From Corynebacterium comes (GTDB lineage: Bacteria > Actinomycetota > Actinomycetes > Mycobacteriales > Mycobacteriaceae): a stretch of DNA of 64,000 nucleotides. The translations under genes were made by a program, and so were the position numbers. Under the pieces are notes generated by a model. That model searched no databases, had not been told where the DNA came from, and was given only the letters and a program-made list of their open reading frames with translations. The first letter of the stretch is position 1, and every line of letters begins with the position of its first letter. The DNA lies in NCBI RefSeq assembly GCF_009734405.1, contig NZ_CP046453.1, forward strand, positions 2,418,001-2,482,000, in the 5' to 3' direction. Shown piece after piece: positions 1-10,300 of the stretch.

Positions 1-2315
1 TCATGCCGTGCGACGCCCACGTCCCCCACGTTCTCGGGCTGTTCATGATCCGGCAGGCGGAATCCGATGACCTCGGTCGGGTTCTCCGGAGTTTCCGGAC
101 GGGCGGGGGCGGACGGGGTTTCCCCGGCGCTGTAGTTCTTCATGCCCGGGTGCTCAGCACCAGCGGCATAAGGGTTGTCCTTCGGCGACCAACCCGGCAC
201 GGTCCAGTCCGCCGGCGGCGGCGTGCCGCCGTAGCGCGGGGTGGGCACGGATTCCGGGGAGGGGGTCGCGGCGTCCGAATCCTCCGGTGTCTCCAGCGAC
301 ACCCCCGCCACGGCGAGTTCAGTCTGACGCTTCTCCCGGGCCTTCCGGGTTGCCTCGAGGAGGGAGAAGCGCTTGGGCGGCTCCTCACCACGCTCGATGG
401 CCAACTCCACCGGGGTCTTCACGGGTTCACGGCCGGCCTGACGCGGGAAGCGATCGTCCTGGCCCGGGAAGATCTCCAGGGCCTCACGCGGCTCGATGCC
501 CTCGAAGAGGACCTCCAGGTCCGGTCGACGCAGGGTCTCCTTCTCCAGCAGTTTCTCCGCGAGAGTGTCAAGGTGATCGCGGTGCTCGGCGAGGATGTCG
601 TAGGCCTGGCGGTGGGCGGCGTCGAGAAGCATGTGCAGCTCCTCGTCGATCCTGGCCGCGACGGCCGGCGAGTAATCCAGGGAGCCGCCGCCCGGGCGGC
701 CGGAGAAGGGATCGCCCTGCTCCTCGCCGTACTTGACGGTGCCCAGGGACGGCGACATGCCGTATTCGGTGAGCATGGCGCGGGCGATCTTGGTGGCCTG
801 CTCGATGTCGGCTGAGGCGCCGGTGGTCGGCTCGCCGAACACCAGCTCCTCAGCGGCGCGGCCACCCATGGCGAACACGAGACGGGCGAAGAGCTCGTCA
901 CGGTTGTACATGCCGCGGTCGTCCTCCTGGGCGGTCATGGCGTGGCCGCCGGTGCGACCGCGGGCGAGGATGGTCACCTTGTACACGCGCTCGATGTCCT
1001 TGAGCGCCCATGCAGCCAGAGTGTGGCCGCCCTCGTGATAGGCGGTGACCTTCTTCTCCTTCTCGGAGATGATCTTGCCCTCGCGGCGCGGACCACCGAT
1101 GACGCGGTCGGTCGCCTCCTCGAGTGCATCCGCGGTGATCACGTTGCCGCCGATGCGGGCGGTGAGCAGGGCGGCCTCGTTGAGCACGTTGGCCAGATCC
1201 GCACCCGACATGCCGGCGGTGCGTTTGGCCAGGGACTTCAGGTCGGCGTCCGGCCCCAGCGGCTTGCCCTTGGAATGGACCTCGAGGATCTTCTCGCGGC
1301 CCTTGAGATCCGGGTTGGTCACCGGGATCTGACGGTCGAAACGACCCGGGCGCAGCAGCGCCGGGTCCAGGATGTCGGGGCGGTTCGTGGCGGCCATGAG
1401 GATGACGCCCTCGCGGTCGCCGAAGCCGTCCATCTCCACCAGCAGCTGGTTGAGGGTCTGCTCACGCTCGTCGTGTCCACCGCCGGTGCCGGAGCCACGG
1501 TGGCGACCGACGGCGTCGATCTCGTCCACGAAGATGATGCAGGGACTGTTCTCCTTGGCCTGCTTGAACAGGTCACGCACGCGGGAGGCGCCGACACCGA
1601 CGAACATCTCCACGAAGTCCGAACCGGAGATGGAGTAGAACGGCACCCCGGCCTCACCGGCGACGGCGCGGGCGAGCAGGGTCTTACCGGTGCCGGGCGG
1701 GCCGTAGAGCAGCACGCCGCGCGGGATCTTCGCGCCGAGGGCGTGGTAGCGGGTCGGATCCTGGAGGAAGTCCTTGATCTCCTCCAGTTCACTGACGGCC
1801 TCGTCCGCGCCGGCGACATCCGCGAAGGTGTTCGTCGGCATATCCTTGGTCAGCTCCTTGGCCTTGGAGCCGCCGAAACCGAACATGCCGCCGGACTGCA
1901 TGCGGGTGAGGAAGAAGAAGAGGAGGCCGAACAGCAGCAGCATGGGCAGCAGGAAGCTGAACATGCTCATGAGGAAGCTGTCCTGCGTGACCTCGGTGGT
2001 GTAGTTGTCGGCCCCCGATGCCTGGACGGCGTCGAAAACCTGCGGGGAGGTGCGTGCCGGGTACTGGGCGATGATCTCCTCGACGCCCTCACGTTCCTCG
2101 TACGTGATGGGCTCGCGCAGCTCGACGCGGATCCGCTGCTCGCGGTCGTCGATCTGCACTTCCCGGGCGTTCTGGTCCGCGAGCTGCTCCATGACGACGG
2201 AGGTGTCCACGCGTTGGAAGCCACGGGTGTCGTCGGTGAGGAGGGTGAACGCGAACAGGGACACCAGGGCCACCGAGGCGATGAGCCCGATCTGGAGGAT
2301 TCTCTTGTTGCTCAT
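1..2315 (-). CDS. ftsH: ATP-dependent zinc metalloprotease FtsH (C-terminus beyond the window)
   Basis: Membrane-anchored AAA+ protease that degrades misfolded membrane proteins and short-lived regulators. From the ATG at 2315 the frame stays open to the window edge (771 codons, no stop). Visible features are an N-terminal membrane segment at about residues 6-26, an extracytoplasmic loop, and a second membrane segment at about 114-137. The AAA domain has Walker A GPPGTGKT at 205-212 and Walker [12 protein letters not shown] at 260-270. The zinc site HEGGH is at 427-431. After the protease domain comes a long Pro/Glu-rich tail of more than 100 residues, as in other actinobacterial FtsH proteins. 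It lies first on the same strand downstream of hpt, with about 140 bases between them. The family assignment is certain; only the C-terminus is missing. Confidence 0.98.
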   Translation of the reverse strand, partial: MSNKRILQIGLIASVALVSLFAFTLLTDDTRGFQRVDTSVVMEQLADQNAREVQIDDREQRIRVELREPITYEEREGVEEIIAQYPARTSPQVFDAVQASGADNYTTEVTQDSFLMSMFSFLLPMLLLFGLLFFFLTRMQSGGMFGFGGSKAKELTKDMPTNTFADVAGADEAVSELEEIKDFLQDPTRYHALGAKIPRGVLLYGPPGTGKTLLARAVAGEAGVPFYSISGSDFVEMFVGVGASRVRDLFKQAKENSPCIIFVDEIDAVGRHRGSGTGGGHDEREQTLNQLLVEMDGFGDREGVILMAATNRPDILDPALLRPGRFDRQIPVTNPDLKGREKILEVHSKGKPLGPDADLKSLAKRTAGMSGADLANVLNEAALLTARIGGNVITADALEEATDRVIGGPRREGKIISEKEKKVTAYHEGGHTLAAWALKDIERVYKVTILARGRTGGHAMTAQEDDRGMYNRDELFARLVFAMGGRAAEELVFGEPTTGASADIEQATKIARAMLTEYGMSPSLGTVKYGEEQGDPFSGRPGGGSLDYSPAVAARIDEELHMLLDAAHRQAYDILAEHRDHLDTLAEKLLEKETLRRPDLEVLFEGIEPREALEIFPGQDDRFPRQAGREPVKTPVELAIERGEEPPKRFSLLEATRKAREKRQTELAVAGVSLETPEDSDAATPSPESVPTPRYGGTPPPADWTVPGWSPKDNPYAAGAEHPGMKNYSAGETPSAPARPETPENPTEVIGFRLPDHEQPENVGDVGVARH

Positions 2316-2457
2316 GAGTGCGGCAGCCGAAGGGCAGGCTCGTCAGCCCACCTTCGCGACCATTGCCTTTCGTGTGCGGTTTCGACGTAGAGGACGATCT
2401 TACGTACTGGCATCAACGCTTCAGCCGGGGGATTCGTTCCCCGGCCCGCCGGGGCCG

Positions 2458-3054
2458 CTAGTTGGCGGTGTAGACGCGCGGATGCAGCGTACCCACGTAC
2501 GGCAGATCGCGGTAGCGCTCGGAATAATCCAGGCCGTAGCCGATGACGAACTCGTTGGGGATGTCGAAGCCGACGTCGAAAAGCTGGACGTCCGCCTTGA
2601 CCACCTCGGGCTTGCGCAGGAGGGTGATCACCTCAAGCGACTTCGGGTTGCGTGCGTTGAGGTTGCGCATCAGCCAGGACAGGGTCAGTCCCGAGTCGAT
2701 GATGTCCTCCACGATCAGCACGTCTCGGCCCTCGATCTCCCGGTCGAGGTCCTTGAGGATGCGCACCACTCCCGAGGAAGTGGTGGAGTTGCCGTAGGAG
2801 GACACCGCCATGAACTCCATCTGCGAGGGGATCGACAGCGCACGGGCGAAGTCCGTGAGGAAGAAGACCGCCCCCTTGAGGACGCACACCAGGATGAGCT
2901 CGTCCTCGGCGTCGCGATAGGTCTCGGAGACCCTGTCGGCGAGTTCCTGGATACGGGCAGCAAGAACTTCCTCGCTGATCAGCACCGCCTCAACGTCCTC
3001 GCCGTAGCGGTTTGCTGGGACGTTGAAGTCCTTGTCATCGTGCACGCTCATCAT
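2458..3054 (-). CDS. hpt: Hypoxanthine (guanine) phosphoribosyltransferase
   Basis: Purine salvage enzyme that joins hypoxanthine or guanine to PRPP to give IMP or GMP. The 198-residue frame has the type I PRTase PRPP loop [17 protein letters not shown] and the family's C-terminal [17 protein letters not shown]. Length is normal. Candidate starts are ATG 3054, ATG 3051 and GTG 3045. The Shine-Dalgarno AGGAAAGG at 3056-3063 overlaps the tilS stop, so ATG 3051 or GTG 3045 would be better spaced than 3054. It follows tilS directly (7 bases apart), so tilS and hpt are probably translated from one transcript, an arrangement common in bacteria next to ftsH. Confidence 0.96.
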   Translation of the reverse strand: MMSVHDDKDFNVPANRYGEDVEAVLISEEVLAARIQELADRVSETYRDAEDELILVCVLKGAVFFLTDFARALSIPSQMEFMAVSSYGNSTTSSGVVRILKDLDREIEGRDVLIVEDIIDSGLTLSWLMRNLNARNPKSLEVITLLRKPEVVKADVQLFDVGFDIPNEFVIGYGLDYSERYRDLPYVGTLHPRVYTAN

Positions 3055-3061
3055 GCCTTTC

Positions 3062-3970
3062 CTAGCCGGCCGGGAATAACGTCAGTCTGCCATCTACGCG
3101 GCGTACTTCCAACCTCCCGGTGGCGGTACGCCCCACGGCGACCCCGCCCTGTCCCCGCCAATCGGTGCACAGGGCCTCGATCGCGCTTATCGACGCCGCC
3201 GTGACCCCCACATCCCGCTCCCGCAGCCACGCCGCGATCCGTCGGCGCCGCAGCGGCCCCGCCTGGGCGGCGAGTTCCGCGCAGTTCTCGGTCGGGGGGC
3301 CGGCGAGTTCCTCGAGCAGGGCGTTGTCGGCGGCGATCCGGTCGGCCGCCTGCGCCAGCGGTTCGACCGCACTCCCGCCGATCAGCTCGCCCAGCTGTGG
3401 GATGAACTGCCGGCGCACGGCCACGCGGCGGAAGGCCGGGTCATCGTTGTGGGGGTCGTGCCAGGGGTCCAGGTCCAGCTCGGCGCACGCACCGAGCGTG
3501 TCCGTGCGGCGGATCTTCAGGAAAGGCCGCACGAGCCGCCCGGCCCGGGGGCTCATACCGGCGGGGTTTCCGCGCAGGGCGCCGAGCAGCAGGGTCTCGG
3601 CCTGGTCCTCGCGGGTGTGCGCCACCCAGACGTCCCCCTTCCCCGCCCCGAAGAGGGCGGCGTAGCGGGCCTGACGGGCGTTGGCCTCCAGGCTGCCTGC
3701 CTCTTCGACGGTGACGGTGCGCAGCTGCGCACCCGCGCCGAGCTGTTCCGCCTGTTCACAGGCCTTTTCGGCGACCTCCGCAGACCCTGGCTGGAGTTGG
3801 TGGTCAACCGCCACCGCCTGCACGGCCTGCCCTTCCGCGACGGCGGCGGCCACCAGCGCGAGGGAATCTGCCCCACCCGACAGCCCCACGATGACGGGTT
3901 CTGAGGTGAGGAAGGGACGCACCGCCACCCGGCACGCCAGGAAACGGGGGCTGACGCGCGGATACCGCAT
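3062..3970 (-). CDS. tilS: tRNA(Ile)-lysidine synthase TilS
   Basis: Modifies C34 of the tRNA(Ile) CAU anticodon to lysidine so that it reads AUA; essential in most bacteria. The frame extends upstream through the dacB region, but the protein begins with [10 protein letters not shown] at ATG 3970, one base after the dacB stop. The N-type ATP pyrophosphatase P-loop SGGADSLAL lies at about residues 30-38. It is followed by a typical TilS core with [18 protein letters not shown]. The 302-residue length fits the short actinobacterial form. The near-zero spacing to dacB upstream and hpt downstream indicates translational coupling. Confidence 0.96.
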   Translation of the reverse strand: MRYPRVSPRFLACRVAVRPFLTSEPVIVGLSGGADSLALVAAAVAEGQAVQAVAVDHQLQPGSAEVAEKACEQAEQLGAGAQLRTVTVEEAGSLEANARQARYAALFGAGKGDVWVAHTREDQAETLLLGALRGNPAGMSPRAGRLVRPFLKIRRTDTLGACAELDLDPWHDPHNDDPAFRRVAVRRQFIPQLGELIGGSAVEPLAQAADRIAADNALLEELAGPPTENCAELAAQAGPLRRRRIAAWLRERDVGVTAASISAIEALCTDWRGQGGVAVGRTATGRLEVRRVDGRLTLFPAG

Positions 3971-3971
3971 A

Positions 3972-5249
3972 TCAGGAATCCCGGATGGCGGAGGCGAAGC
4001 GGTCGAGCGCGGCCCGCGCCGCCAGGATGTCCGATCCGTTGGACAGCAGCGCGAAGGAGTAGACCCTGCCCGAGTCCGCGGTGACCACGCCCGCCAGCGC
4101 GGAGGTGCCGGTGAGGGTGCCTGTCTTGGCACGCACCCAGCCGCGACCGGAGAGATCCTCATAGCGGTCGGTGAGCGTGCCGGATCCGCCGGCGACCGGC
4201 AGGGTCGCGAGCAGGGGTCGGAGAGGGGGGTGGGCGGCGGCGTCGAGAAGCACGTCGTCGAGGACGCGCGGCGGGATGAGGTTGTAGGTGGACAGGCCCG
4301 AATTGTCCGCGAGACTGACGCCGGTGATGTCGAAACCGTGCTCGGTGAGCACATCGAGGGTGGACTGGGTCGCCGCGGCCGCGGAACCGGGCAGGCCGCG
4401 GTGGACGGCGAGCTCATGGCCGATGGCCTCGGCCATGACGTTGTCGGACCAGATCATCATCGCCTCGATGCGGTCGATCAGCTGCGGGGAGCGCGTGCTG
4501 GCGAGCACCTCGGCGTCGGCGGGCGCGGGCCCCATGCCGACGGTGGCGGCGCCGACCCTGTCGGCGAGCGCGCGGGCGACGTCGAGCGCGGGGGTGTGCG
4601 AGCGGGGGACATCTCCCTCGGTGTCGCCGATCCGCGCGCCGTAGATCATCGCGGGTTCCAGAGGTGCGATGTACCCGGCGTCGACGTCCGCGGGATCCCA
4701 GCCCGGCATGAACGGGTCGCCGTCCCAGGCAGAGGTGTCAATGGTCACCTGATCTGCGGTCCCGATCTCCTCTGCCAGCCCGTCGAGCTGCTCAGTGGTC
4801 AGCCACACATCACCGGCGGCGCGGATGACCACGGTGCCGGGATTGTCGCCCGCCACAACCTCGGTGGTGAGGACGTCGTCCGGGCCGAGTTCCAGGATGG
4901 CTGCGGCGGCGGTGAGGATCTTCGTGGCACTGGCCGGCTGCAGCGGGGTGCCGGACTCGAGATCCCACACCGTCTCGCCGGTCACCGTGTCGGTCACGCG
5001 GCCGTGGAGGGTTCCCAGGGCGGGGTCGTCGGCAAGCTCTGCCAGCCGGGCCGCTAGGGCAGTAGTGTCGACCCCGGCCTCGGCCTCAGCGGGAACCAGC
5101 ACCGGCGAAGGTTCCTCCACCGCGTAGGCCGGACCGTGGGTGAGGTCACCATAAGTCTGCTGCACCAGCACGCCGAACCCTGCCACACCGGCCACGGCCA
5201 CAGCGACCACGCCGGCGGTCACCGACCACCACAGCTTCTTTCCACTCAT
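3972..5249 (-). CDS. dacB: D-alanyl-D-alanine carboxypeptidase/endopeptidase (PBP4, peptidase S13)
   Basis: Low-molecular-weight penicillin-binding protein acting outside the membrane on peptidoglycan stem peptides. The 425-residue product begins with a signal-anchor (residues 6-30, WWSVTAGVVAVAVAGVAGFG). It has all three catalytic motifs of the S13 family: SATK (nucleophile Ser with Lys), SDN in MIWSDNVMAEAIG, and KTG in VRAKTGTLTG. The start is supported by a -10 element, TACCCT, seven bases upstream of the ATG, which suggests a leaderless mRNA. It heads the minus-strand group dacB-tilS-hpt and diverges from ppa. Confidence 0.95.
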   Translation of the reverse strand: MSGKKLWWSVTAGVVAVAVAGVAGFGVLVQQTYGDLTHGPAYAVEEPSPVLVPAEAEAGVDTTALAARLAELADDPALGTLHGRVTDTVTGETVWDLESGTPLQPASATKILTAAAAILELGPDDVLTTEVVAGDNPGTVVIRAAGDVWLTTEQLDGLAEEIGTADQVTIDTSAWDGDPFMPGWDPADVDAGYIAPLEPAMIYGARIGDTEGDVPRSHTPALDVARALADRVGAATVGMGPAPADAEVLASTRSPQLIDRIEAMMIWSDNVMAEAIGHELAVHRGLPGSAAAATQSTLDVLTEHGFDITGVSLADNSGLSTYNLIPPRVLDDVLLDAAAHPPLRPLLATLPVAGGSGTLTDRYEDLSGRGWVRAKTGTLTGTSALAGVVTADSGRVYSFALLSNGSDILAARAALDRFASAIRDS

Positions 5250-5256
5250 TCTGCAC

Positions 5257-5262
5257 AGGGTA
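5257..5262 (-). promoter_or_regulatory. -10 element of a probable leaderless dacB transcript
   Basis: On the minus strand TACCCT is followed by seven bases and the dacB ATG at 5249. No Shine-Dalgarno lies in the gap. The distance places the transcription start at or next to the A of the ATG. Confidence 0.55.
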
Positions 5263-5371
5263 GCGCGAGGAGGGTTGGTTTCCGCGGTAGCCGGGTGTTC
5301 AGCGACACGGCGGGTGGCGGCGGTAGGATGAGATGCGATTCCCCGCCTTATTTCATTGAAGGAGATACTCC

Positions 5372-5923
5372 ATGCAGGTTGAAGTCATCGTCGAGATCCC
5401 GAAGGGTTCCCGCAACAAGTACGAGGTCGATCATGAGACGGGCCGGGTCTTCCTCGACCGCTACCTGTTCACCCCGATGGCATACCCGGCGGACTACGGC
5501 TTCATCGAGCACACCCTCGGCGAGGACGGCGACCCGCTGGATGCACTGGTCATCTCCCCCGAGCCGGTCTACCCCGGTGTGGTCGTCTCCGCCCGCATCG
5601 TCGGCGTGTTCAAGATGACCGATGAGGCCGGCGGCGACGACAAGCTGCTCTGCGTCATCGATGACCCGCGCTTCGACCAGTTCCAGGAGCTCGAGGACAT
5701 CTCCTCCTTCACCCGTGACGAGATCGAGCACTTCTTCGTCCACTACAAGGACCTGGAACCCAACAAGGAGGTCACCGGCTCCGGCTGGGGCAACCGCGAG
5801 GAGGCCGTGCGCATCCTCGATGAGTCCATCGAGCGCTACAAGCAGGAGGGCACCAACACCCGCGAGGGCCTCGAGGAGAAGAAGGACGCCGAGAGCGACG
5901 TGGAGAAGAAGCTCGCGGAATAG
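5372..5923 (+). CDS. ppa: Inorganic pyrophosphatase (class I, soluble)
   Basis: Hydrolyses pyrophosphate to drive biosynthetic reactions. The 183-residue product has the class I signature in DGDPLDALV, with the metal-binding Asp residues, plus the substrate residues in KYEVDHETG and the [11 protein letters not shown] block. A strong Shine-Dalgarno (AAGGAGA, about eight bases before ATG 5372) fixes the start. The last roughly 25 residues are a Lys/Glu-rich extension absent from the compact enzymes of many bacteria. It is transcribed away from dacB; a TAGGAT -10-like hexamer at 5324-5329 is a possible promoter. A stem-loop follows the gene. Confidence 0.97.
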   Translation: MQVEVIVEIPKGSRNKYEVDHETGRVFLDRYLFTPMAYPADYGFIEHTLGEDGDPLDALVISPEPVYPGVVVSARIVGVFKMTDEAGGDDKLLCVIDDPRFDQFQELEDISSFTRDEIEHFFVHYKDLEPNKEVTGSGWGNREEAVRILDESIERYKQEGTNTREGLEEKKDAESDVEKKLAE

Positions 5924-5948
5924 TCCTCCCCGCGAGCAGTCACGGGAC

Positions 5949-6014
5949 ATCCGCGGACAGTCAGTGGGGCAGGCCCGACCAGGGGCCGTCTCCGGGCTGT
6001 CCGCGGATTTTCTT
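5949..6014 (+). terminator. Stem-loop after ppa
   Basis: A 12-base inverted repeat, ATCCGCGGACAG (5949-5960) and CTGTCCGCGGAT (5997-6008), encloses 36 bases and is followed by TTTCTTTG. It lies 25 bases after the ppa stop and before the convergent gene ending at 6042. The long loop makes it a moderate terminator candidate. Confidence 0.55.
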
Positions 6015-6041
6015 TGCCCGGGGAACCGTTCACCGGCCCCG

Positions 6042-6410
6042 TCAGCCCACCCGGCCGACCGCCACGGATGCGATGATCCCGACGATCAGCAGCCACACTC
6101 CGACCGCCAGGATGAGGATGGCCGGCACGTGCCCGGGCGAGACGATCAGCCAGACCAGCCCCGTGACGGAACCCGAACCACCGAGCACCGTCAGCCAGCG
6201 GGGGATCCGGTCGGCGGGCTGCCGCAGGAGCCGGGCGAAGACCGCCACCACCGCGACCGGCACGATCAGGATCGCGATGGTGACCAGTGCCAGACCGAGC
6301 CGAACTCCCAGCCACACCAGCCCCCCGCCCACTGCTCCCAGCACGAACGCCACCAGCCAGAGACGGTCGGCGATCATGCCGGTGAGGCGCCTCAACGCCG
6401 CGATTTCCAT
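6042..6410 (-). CDS. Small integral membrane protein, function unknown
   Basis: A 122-residue product of almost only hydrophobic segments: about four transmembrane helices at residues 18-38, 40-60, 75-95 and 97-117, separated by short Arg-rich loops such as FARLLRQPADRIPRWL. I do not recognise a family beyond a general small membrane protein. It is convergent with ppa and divergent from the rhodanese gene; the 35 bases to the latter must hold both promoters. Coding is supported by the consistent membrane-protein composition and the fit between neighbours, with no other good frame in the interval. Confidence 0.7.
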   Translation of the reverse strand: MEIAALRRLTGMIADRLWLVAFVLGAVGGGLVWLGVRLGLALVTIAILIVPVAVVAVFARLLRQPADRIPRWLTVLGGSGSVTGLVWLIVSPGHVPAILILAVGVWLLIVGIIASVAVGRVG

Positions 6411-6432
6411 GGTGCCCAGTGTGGCACGGGAG

Positions 6433-6438
6433 TAATGT
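6433..6438 (+). promoter_or_regulatory. -10 element of the rhodanese gene, probably leaderless
   Basis: TAATGT is followed by seven bases (CTCCCCC) and the ATG at 6446, with no ribosome binding site between. Confidence 0.55.
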
Positions 6439-6445
6439 CTCCCCC

Positions 6446-6739
6446 ATGAAGACTGTGAATGTCACCCAGGTTCCGGCCGGCGCCCAGCTCATCGACGTCC
6501 GCGAGGCGGACGAGTACGCCGAGGGGCATGCCCCCACCGCGAAGCTCATCGCCCTCTCGGAGTTCACCTCGCGTGTCGGTGAGCTGGATCCCGACCGGGA
6601 CATCTACATCATCTGCCGTTCGGGGGGCCGCTCGGGCCAGGCATGCGAGTACCTTTCGCAGGCGCACGGCCTTGACGCGATCAATGTGGCGGGCGGCACG
6701 TTGGCCTGGATTGAGGCCGGACTTCCCCTGGAAAAATAA
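6446..6739 (+). CDS. Single-domain rhodanese-like sulfurtransferase
   Basis: A 97-residue protein consisting of one rhodanese fold. It has the N-terminal LIDVREADEYAEGHAPTA block and the active-site loop CRSGGRS with the persulfide-carrying Cys, and ends in a typical NVAGGTLAWIEAGLPLEK. It probably moves sulfane sulfur between small thiols or proteins; the acceptor cannot be read from sequence. The start at 6446 rather than the upstream in-frame ATG 6419 is supported by similarity beginning at MKTVNVTQV and by the -10 element seven bases before it. No partner gene is fused or overlapping. Confidence 0.9.
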   Translation: MKTVNVTQVPAGAQLIDVREADEYAEGHAPTAKLIALSEFTSRVGELDPDRDIYIICRSGGRSGQACEYLSQAHGLDAINVAGGTLAWIEAGLPLEK

Positions 6740-6770
6740 ATAGTGGGTTACTTCCCATGATTTAACAAAA

Positions 6771-6829
6771 CCACAGTGGGGGGATTAGGATTGATGTCAT
6801 GATCCAAAAGAAAGATTCACCCACTGTGG
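6771..6829. promoter_or_regulatory. Inverted repeat flanking the MarR gene promoter (candidate operator)
   Basis: CCACAGTGG at 6771-6779 and its exact reverse complement CCACTGTGG at 6821-6829 frame a TAGGAT -10-like hexamer (6786-6791) and end just before the start codon at 6838. Each half is nearly self-palindromic. Such an arrangement would suit autoregulation by the dimeric MarR protein encoded immediately downstream; binding itself is inferred. Confidence 0.4.
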
Positions 6830-6837
6830 AGGTCACC

Positions 6838-7323
6838 ATGACCACCGGTGTCCCCTTGAGCCTGCTCGAATCACCGAGCTTCCAGCTGGAACGCCTGCGT
6901 CGCCGTACCCGCGACTGCGTCGAGTCCTCACTGTCCACCCGCGACACCACCATGCGTGAATACTGGGTGCTCACCTGCCTGACGGAGCGCGACGCCTCCT
7001 CACAGACGGCCCTGTCCGAGAGCCTGGCCATCGACGCCTCCGACATGGTGCGGCTGATCGACGCCCTGGAGACCAAGTCCTGGGCGAAGCGCGATCGGGA
7101 TCCCAGGGACCGCCGCCGTCAGATCGTCACGTTGACCAAGGCCGGCGCCAAGGCCCAGGCGGAGCTGGCCGTCCTGGTCACCCAGGCGGAATCCGCCGCC
7201 CTGGACGAGTCCACCGGCAAGCAGCTCAAGCACCTGCGCAAGCTGACCCAGGCGGTGCTCACGACGGAATCGGCCGAACCCTGCCCCGAGGAACCCGATG
7301 AACACGTAGCGAAGGGTGCCTAG
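6838..7323 (+). CDS. MarR-family transcriptional regulator
   Basis: Winged-helix dimeric repressor. The core ALSESLAIDASDMVRLIDALETKSWAKRDRDPRDRRRQIVTLTKAG has the MarR recognition helix and the beta-wing signature DPRDRRRQIVTLT. ATG 6838 (161 residues) is preferred over ATG 6799, because GGAGG at 6828-6832 sits six bases before it and a TAGGAT hexamer lies about 50 bases upstream. Its stop lies eight bases before the ATG at 7331 of the NRPS-like gene, so the two are an operon and the regulator probably controls that enzyme. The ligand is not predictable. Confidence 0.88.
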   Translation: MTTGVPLSLLESPSFQLERLRRRTRDCVESSLSTRDTTMREYWVLTCLTERDASSQTALSESLAIDASDMVRLIDALETKSWAKRDRDPRDRRRQIVTLTKAGAKAQAELAVLVTQAESAALDESTGKQLKHLRKLTQAVLTTESAEPCPEEPDEHVAKGA

Positions 7324-7330
7324 AAGACAC

Positions 7331-10300
7331 ATGACCCTCCACAATGTTCCCCGCCAGTTCCTCCGTGCCGCCGAAGCCCCCGCCAAACGCACGCTCTACG
7401 ACATTCTCGCCGCCACCGCCGCCGAGTACCCTGAGGCAGCCGCCATCGACGACGGCGAGATCCTCACCTACGCGGAGCTCATGGACGAGGTGCACGCACT
7501 AGCGGCCGAACTGCACGCCAACGGCATCCGTCGCGGTGACCGCATCGGCATCCGGATGACCTCAGGCAGCCGTGACCTCTACATCGCCATCCTCGCCACC
7601 ATCGCCGCCGGCGCGGCCTATGTGCCGGTGGACGCCGATGACCCGGAGGAGCGCGCAGAGATGGTGTTCTCCGAGGGGAACATCAACGGCGTGTTCACCG
7701 ACGAGGGCTTCCGCATGCTCTCCCCGCGCGCAGGTGGCGACAAGCACCGCCCGCAGCTCGGCGACACCGCCTGGATCATCTTCACCTCCGGTTCGACCGG
7801 CAAGCCGAAGGGCGTGGCCGTCAGCCACCGCTCCGCCGCCGCTTTCGTCGACGCCGAGGCCCAGCTCTTCCTGGTCAACTCCCCCGGCGGCCCCCTCGGA
7901 CCCGAAGATCGCGTGCTGGCCGGCCTGTCGGTCGCCTTCGACGCGAGCTGCGAGGAGATGTGGCTGGCATGGCGCCACGGCGCCTGCCTGGTGCCTGCGC
8001 CCCGTAGCCTCGTCCGCTCCGGCATGGACCTCGGCCCCTGGCTGATCCGCCGGGACATCACCGTCGTCTCCACCGTTCCCACCCTGGCCGGCCTGTGGCC
8101 CGCCGAGGCGCTGGACAACATCCGCCTGCTCATCGTGGGCGGTGAGGCCTGCTCCCAGGAGCTGGTCGAGCGTCTGGCCACCGAGGACCGCGAGATGTGG
8201 AACACCTACGGTCCGACCGAGGCGACCGTCGTCGCATCCGCGACCCAGCTGTACCCGGATCATCCGGTGGGCATCGGGCTGCCGTTGGCGGGTTGGGATC
8301 TGCTCGTCGTCGATGAACAGGACCAGCCGGTCGAGGTCGGTCAGGTAGGTGAACTGGTGATCGGTGGCGTAGGTCTGGCCCGCTACCTCGATCCCGAGAA
8401 GGACGCCGAGAAGTACGCGCCCATGCCCACCGTCGGCTGGCCGCGTGCCTACCGCTCCGGCGACCACGTGCGCCTGGAGGAGGACGGCCTGTACTTCATC
8501 GGCCGTGTCGACGACCAGGTGAAGATCGGCGGCCGCCGCATCGAACTCGGCGAGGTGGAGGCGAACGTCGCCGCCCTGCCCAACGTGTACAACTCCGCCG
8601 TCGCCGTACAGAAGACCGGCGCGAATCAGTCGGTGCTGGTCGGTTACGTCTCCCTCGATGACCCGGAGATCGATTTCGACCACGAGGCCGCCCACCAGCG
8701 TCTCGCGGAGACCATGCCCGCTGCCCTCGTCCCGCGCATCTGCGTGATGGAGGAGCTGCCGATCCGCACCTCCGGAAAGGTGGACAAGAAGGCGCTGCCC
8801 TGGCCGCTGCCGGGCGTGGGTGTGGAGGCCACCGACCTCAACCCCACGGAGACCTGGCTCGCCGAGCTGTGGGTCGACGTTCTGGGCACCTCCGTCGCGG
8901 ACGCCGACTCCGACTTCTTCACCCTCGGCGGCACCTCGCTCGCCGCCGCTACCCTGGTCGGCCGCATCCGCCGACAGGTTCCCACCGTCGCGGTGCGCGA
9001 CCTCTACGATCATCCGCGTCTGGGCTCGCTCGCCGAGGCCGTCGAGTCCATCGCCAAGAAGTCAGGTGTCTCGCTTGTCGACACCACCCCCGTCGAACCC
9101 CGTGTGGTCCGCCCGGTAGGCGCAGGTACGCGCCTGGCACAGCTGCTGATCCAGGTCCCGATGATGACGCTGCAGGCCACCACCTGGCTGGGGTGGATTC
9201 TGCTGGGCGGCAACTTGGCCCGTCTGGCGGGTGTGGAGTGGGCGGTGCACACCTCGTGGTGGCTCATCGCGTTCCTGCTCGTCGTGTTCGGCTCCCCCGT
9301 CGGCCGCCTGCCGCTGGGCGGACTGGGCGCACGTCTGCTCACCGCCGGCATCAGGCCCGGCGACTACCGCCGCGGCGGCGCCACCCATCTTCGCATCTGG
9401 GCTGCGGAACGCTGGGCCGAGGCGTCGGGCTCCCATTCGATCTCGGGTGCCACCTGGGTCATCTACTACGCGCGTTCGCTCGGGGTGAAGATCGGCCGGG
9501 GCGTGGACCTGCACTCCCTGCCCCCGGTCACCGGCCTGCTCACGCTCGGCGACCACTCCGCCATCGAACCCGAGGTGGACATGTCCGGCTACTGGGTCGA
9601 CGGTGACATCCTGCGCGTCGGCGCCATCGATGTGGGCAGCCAGGCCCGCGTCGGCGCCCGCTCCACCCTGCTTCCGGGCACCGTCATCGGCGCGGACGCC
9701 CATGTCGAGGCCGGTTCCACCGTCACCGGTGGCCGCCCCGTCAAACCGGGCGCCCGCTGGTCGGGTTCACCGGCAGAGAAGGTCGGACGCTCCAAACACC
9801 GCTTCCCCGACGAGCACCCGCCGCGTCGCACCCGTTGGGTGCCCATCTACGGTCTGACCTCTCTGCTGCTCAGTCTGCAGCCGCTGGTGGCCATCGCACT
9901 CGGTGGGCTCGTGGTTCTCACACTGGTCCAGTACACCGACGGCAACCCGCTGCTCGGTGGGGTGGTGTTCGCCCCGCTGGGTGGCCTGGTCGCGTTCGCC
10001 TTCTACATGGTGGCCACCTGGCTGGGTGTGCGCCTGCTCTCGCTCGGCCTGAAACCGGGCGTGACACCGGTACGTTCCTTCCACGGCTGGCAGCTGTGGA
10101 CCATCGAACGCCTGATGGATGACGCCCGCACCTACCTCTTCCCGCTCTACGCCGGCCAGCTCACCCCGATGTGGTTGCGCAGCCTGGGCGCGAAGATCGG
10201 CCGCGACGTCGAGGTCTCCACCGCCGTGATGGTGCCCAAGCTCACCGAGGTACGCGACGGTGCCTTCCTCGCCGACGACACCCTCATCGGCGGCTACGAG

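Noticed and set aside
942..2390. 482-codon plus-strand ORF opposite ftsH
   Set aside because: Antisense shadow of ftsH; high GC keeps the complementary frame free of stops, and the protein is a low-complexity His/Glu/Arg mix with no motif.
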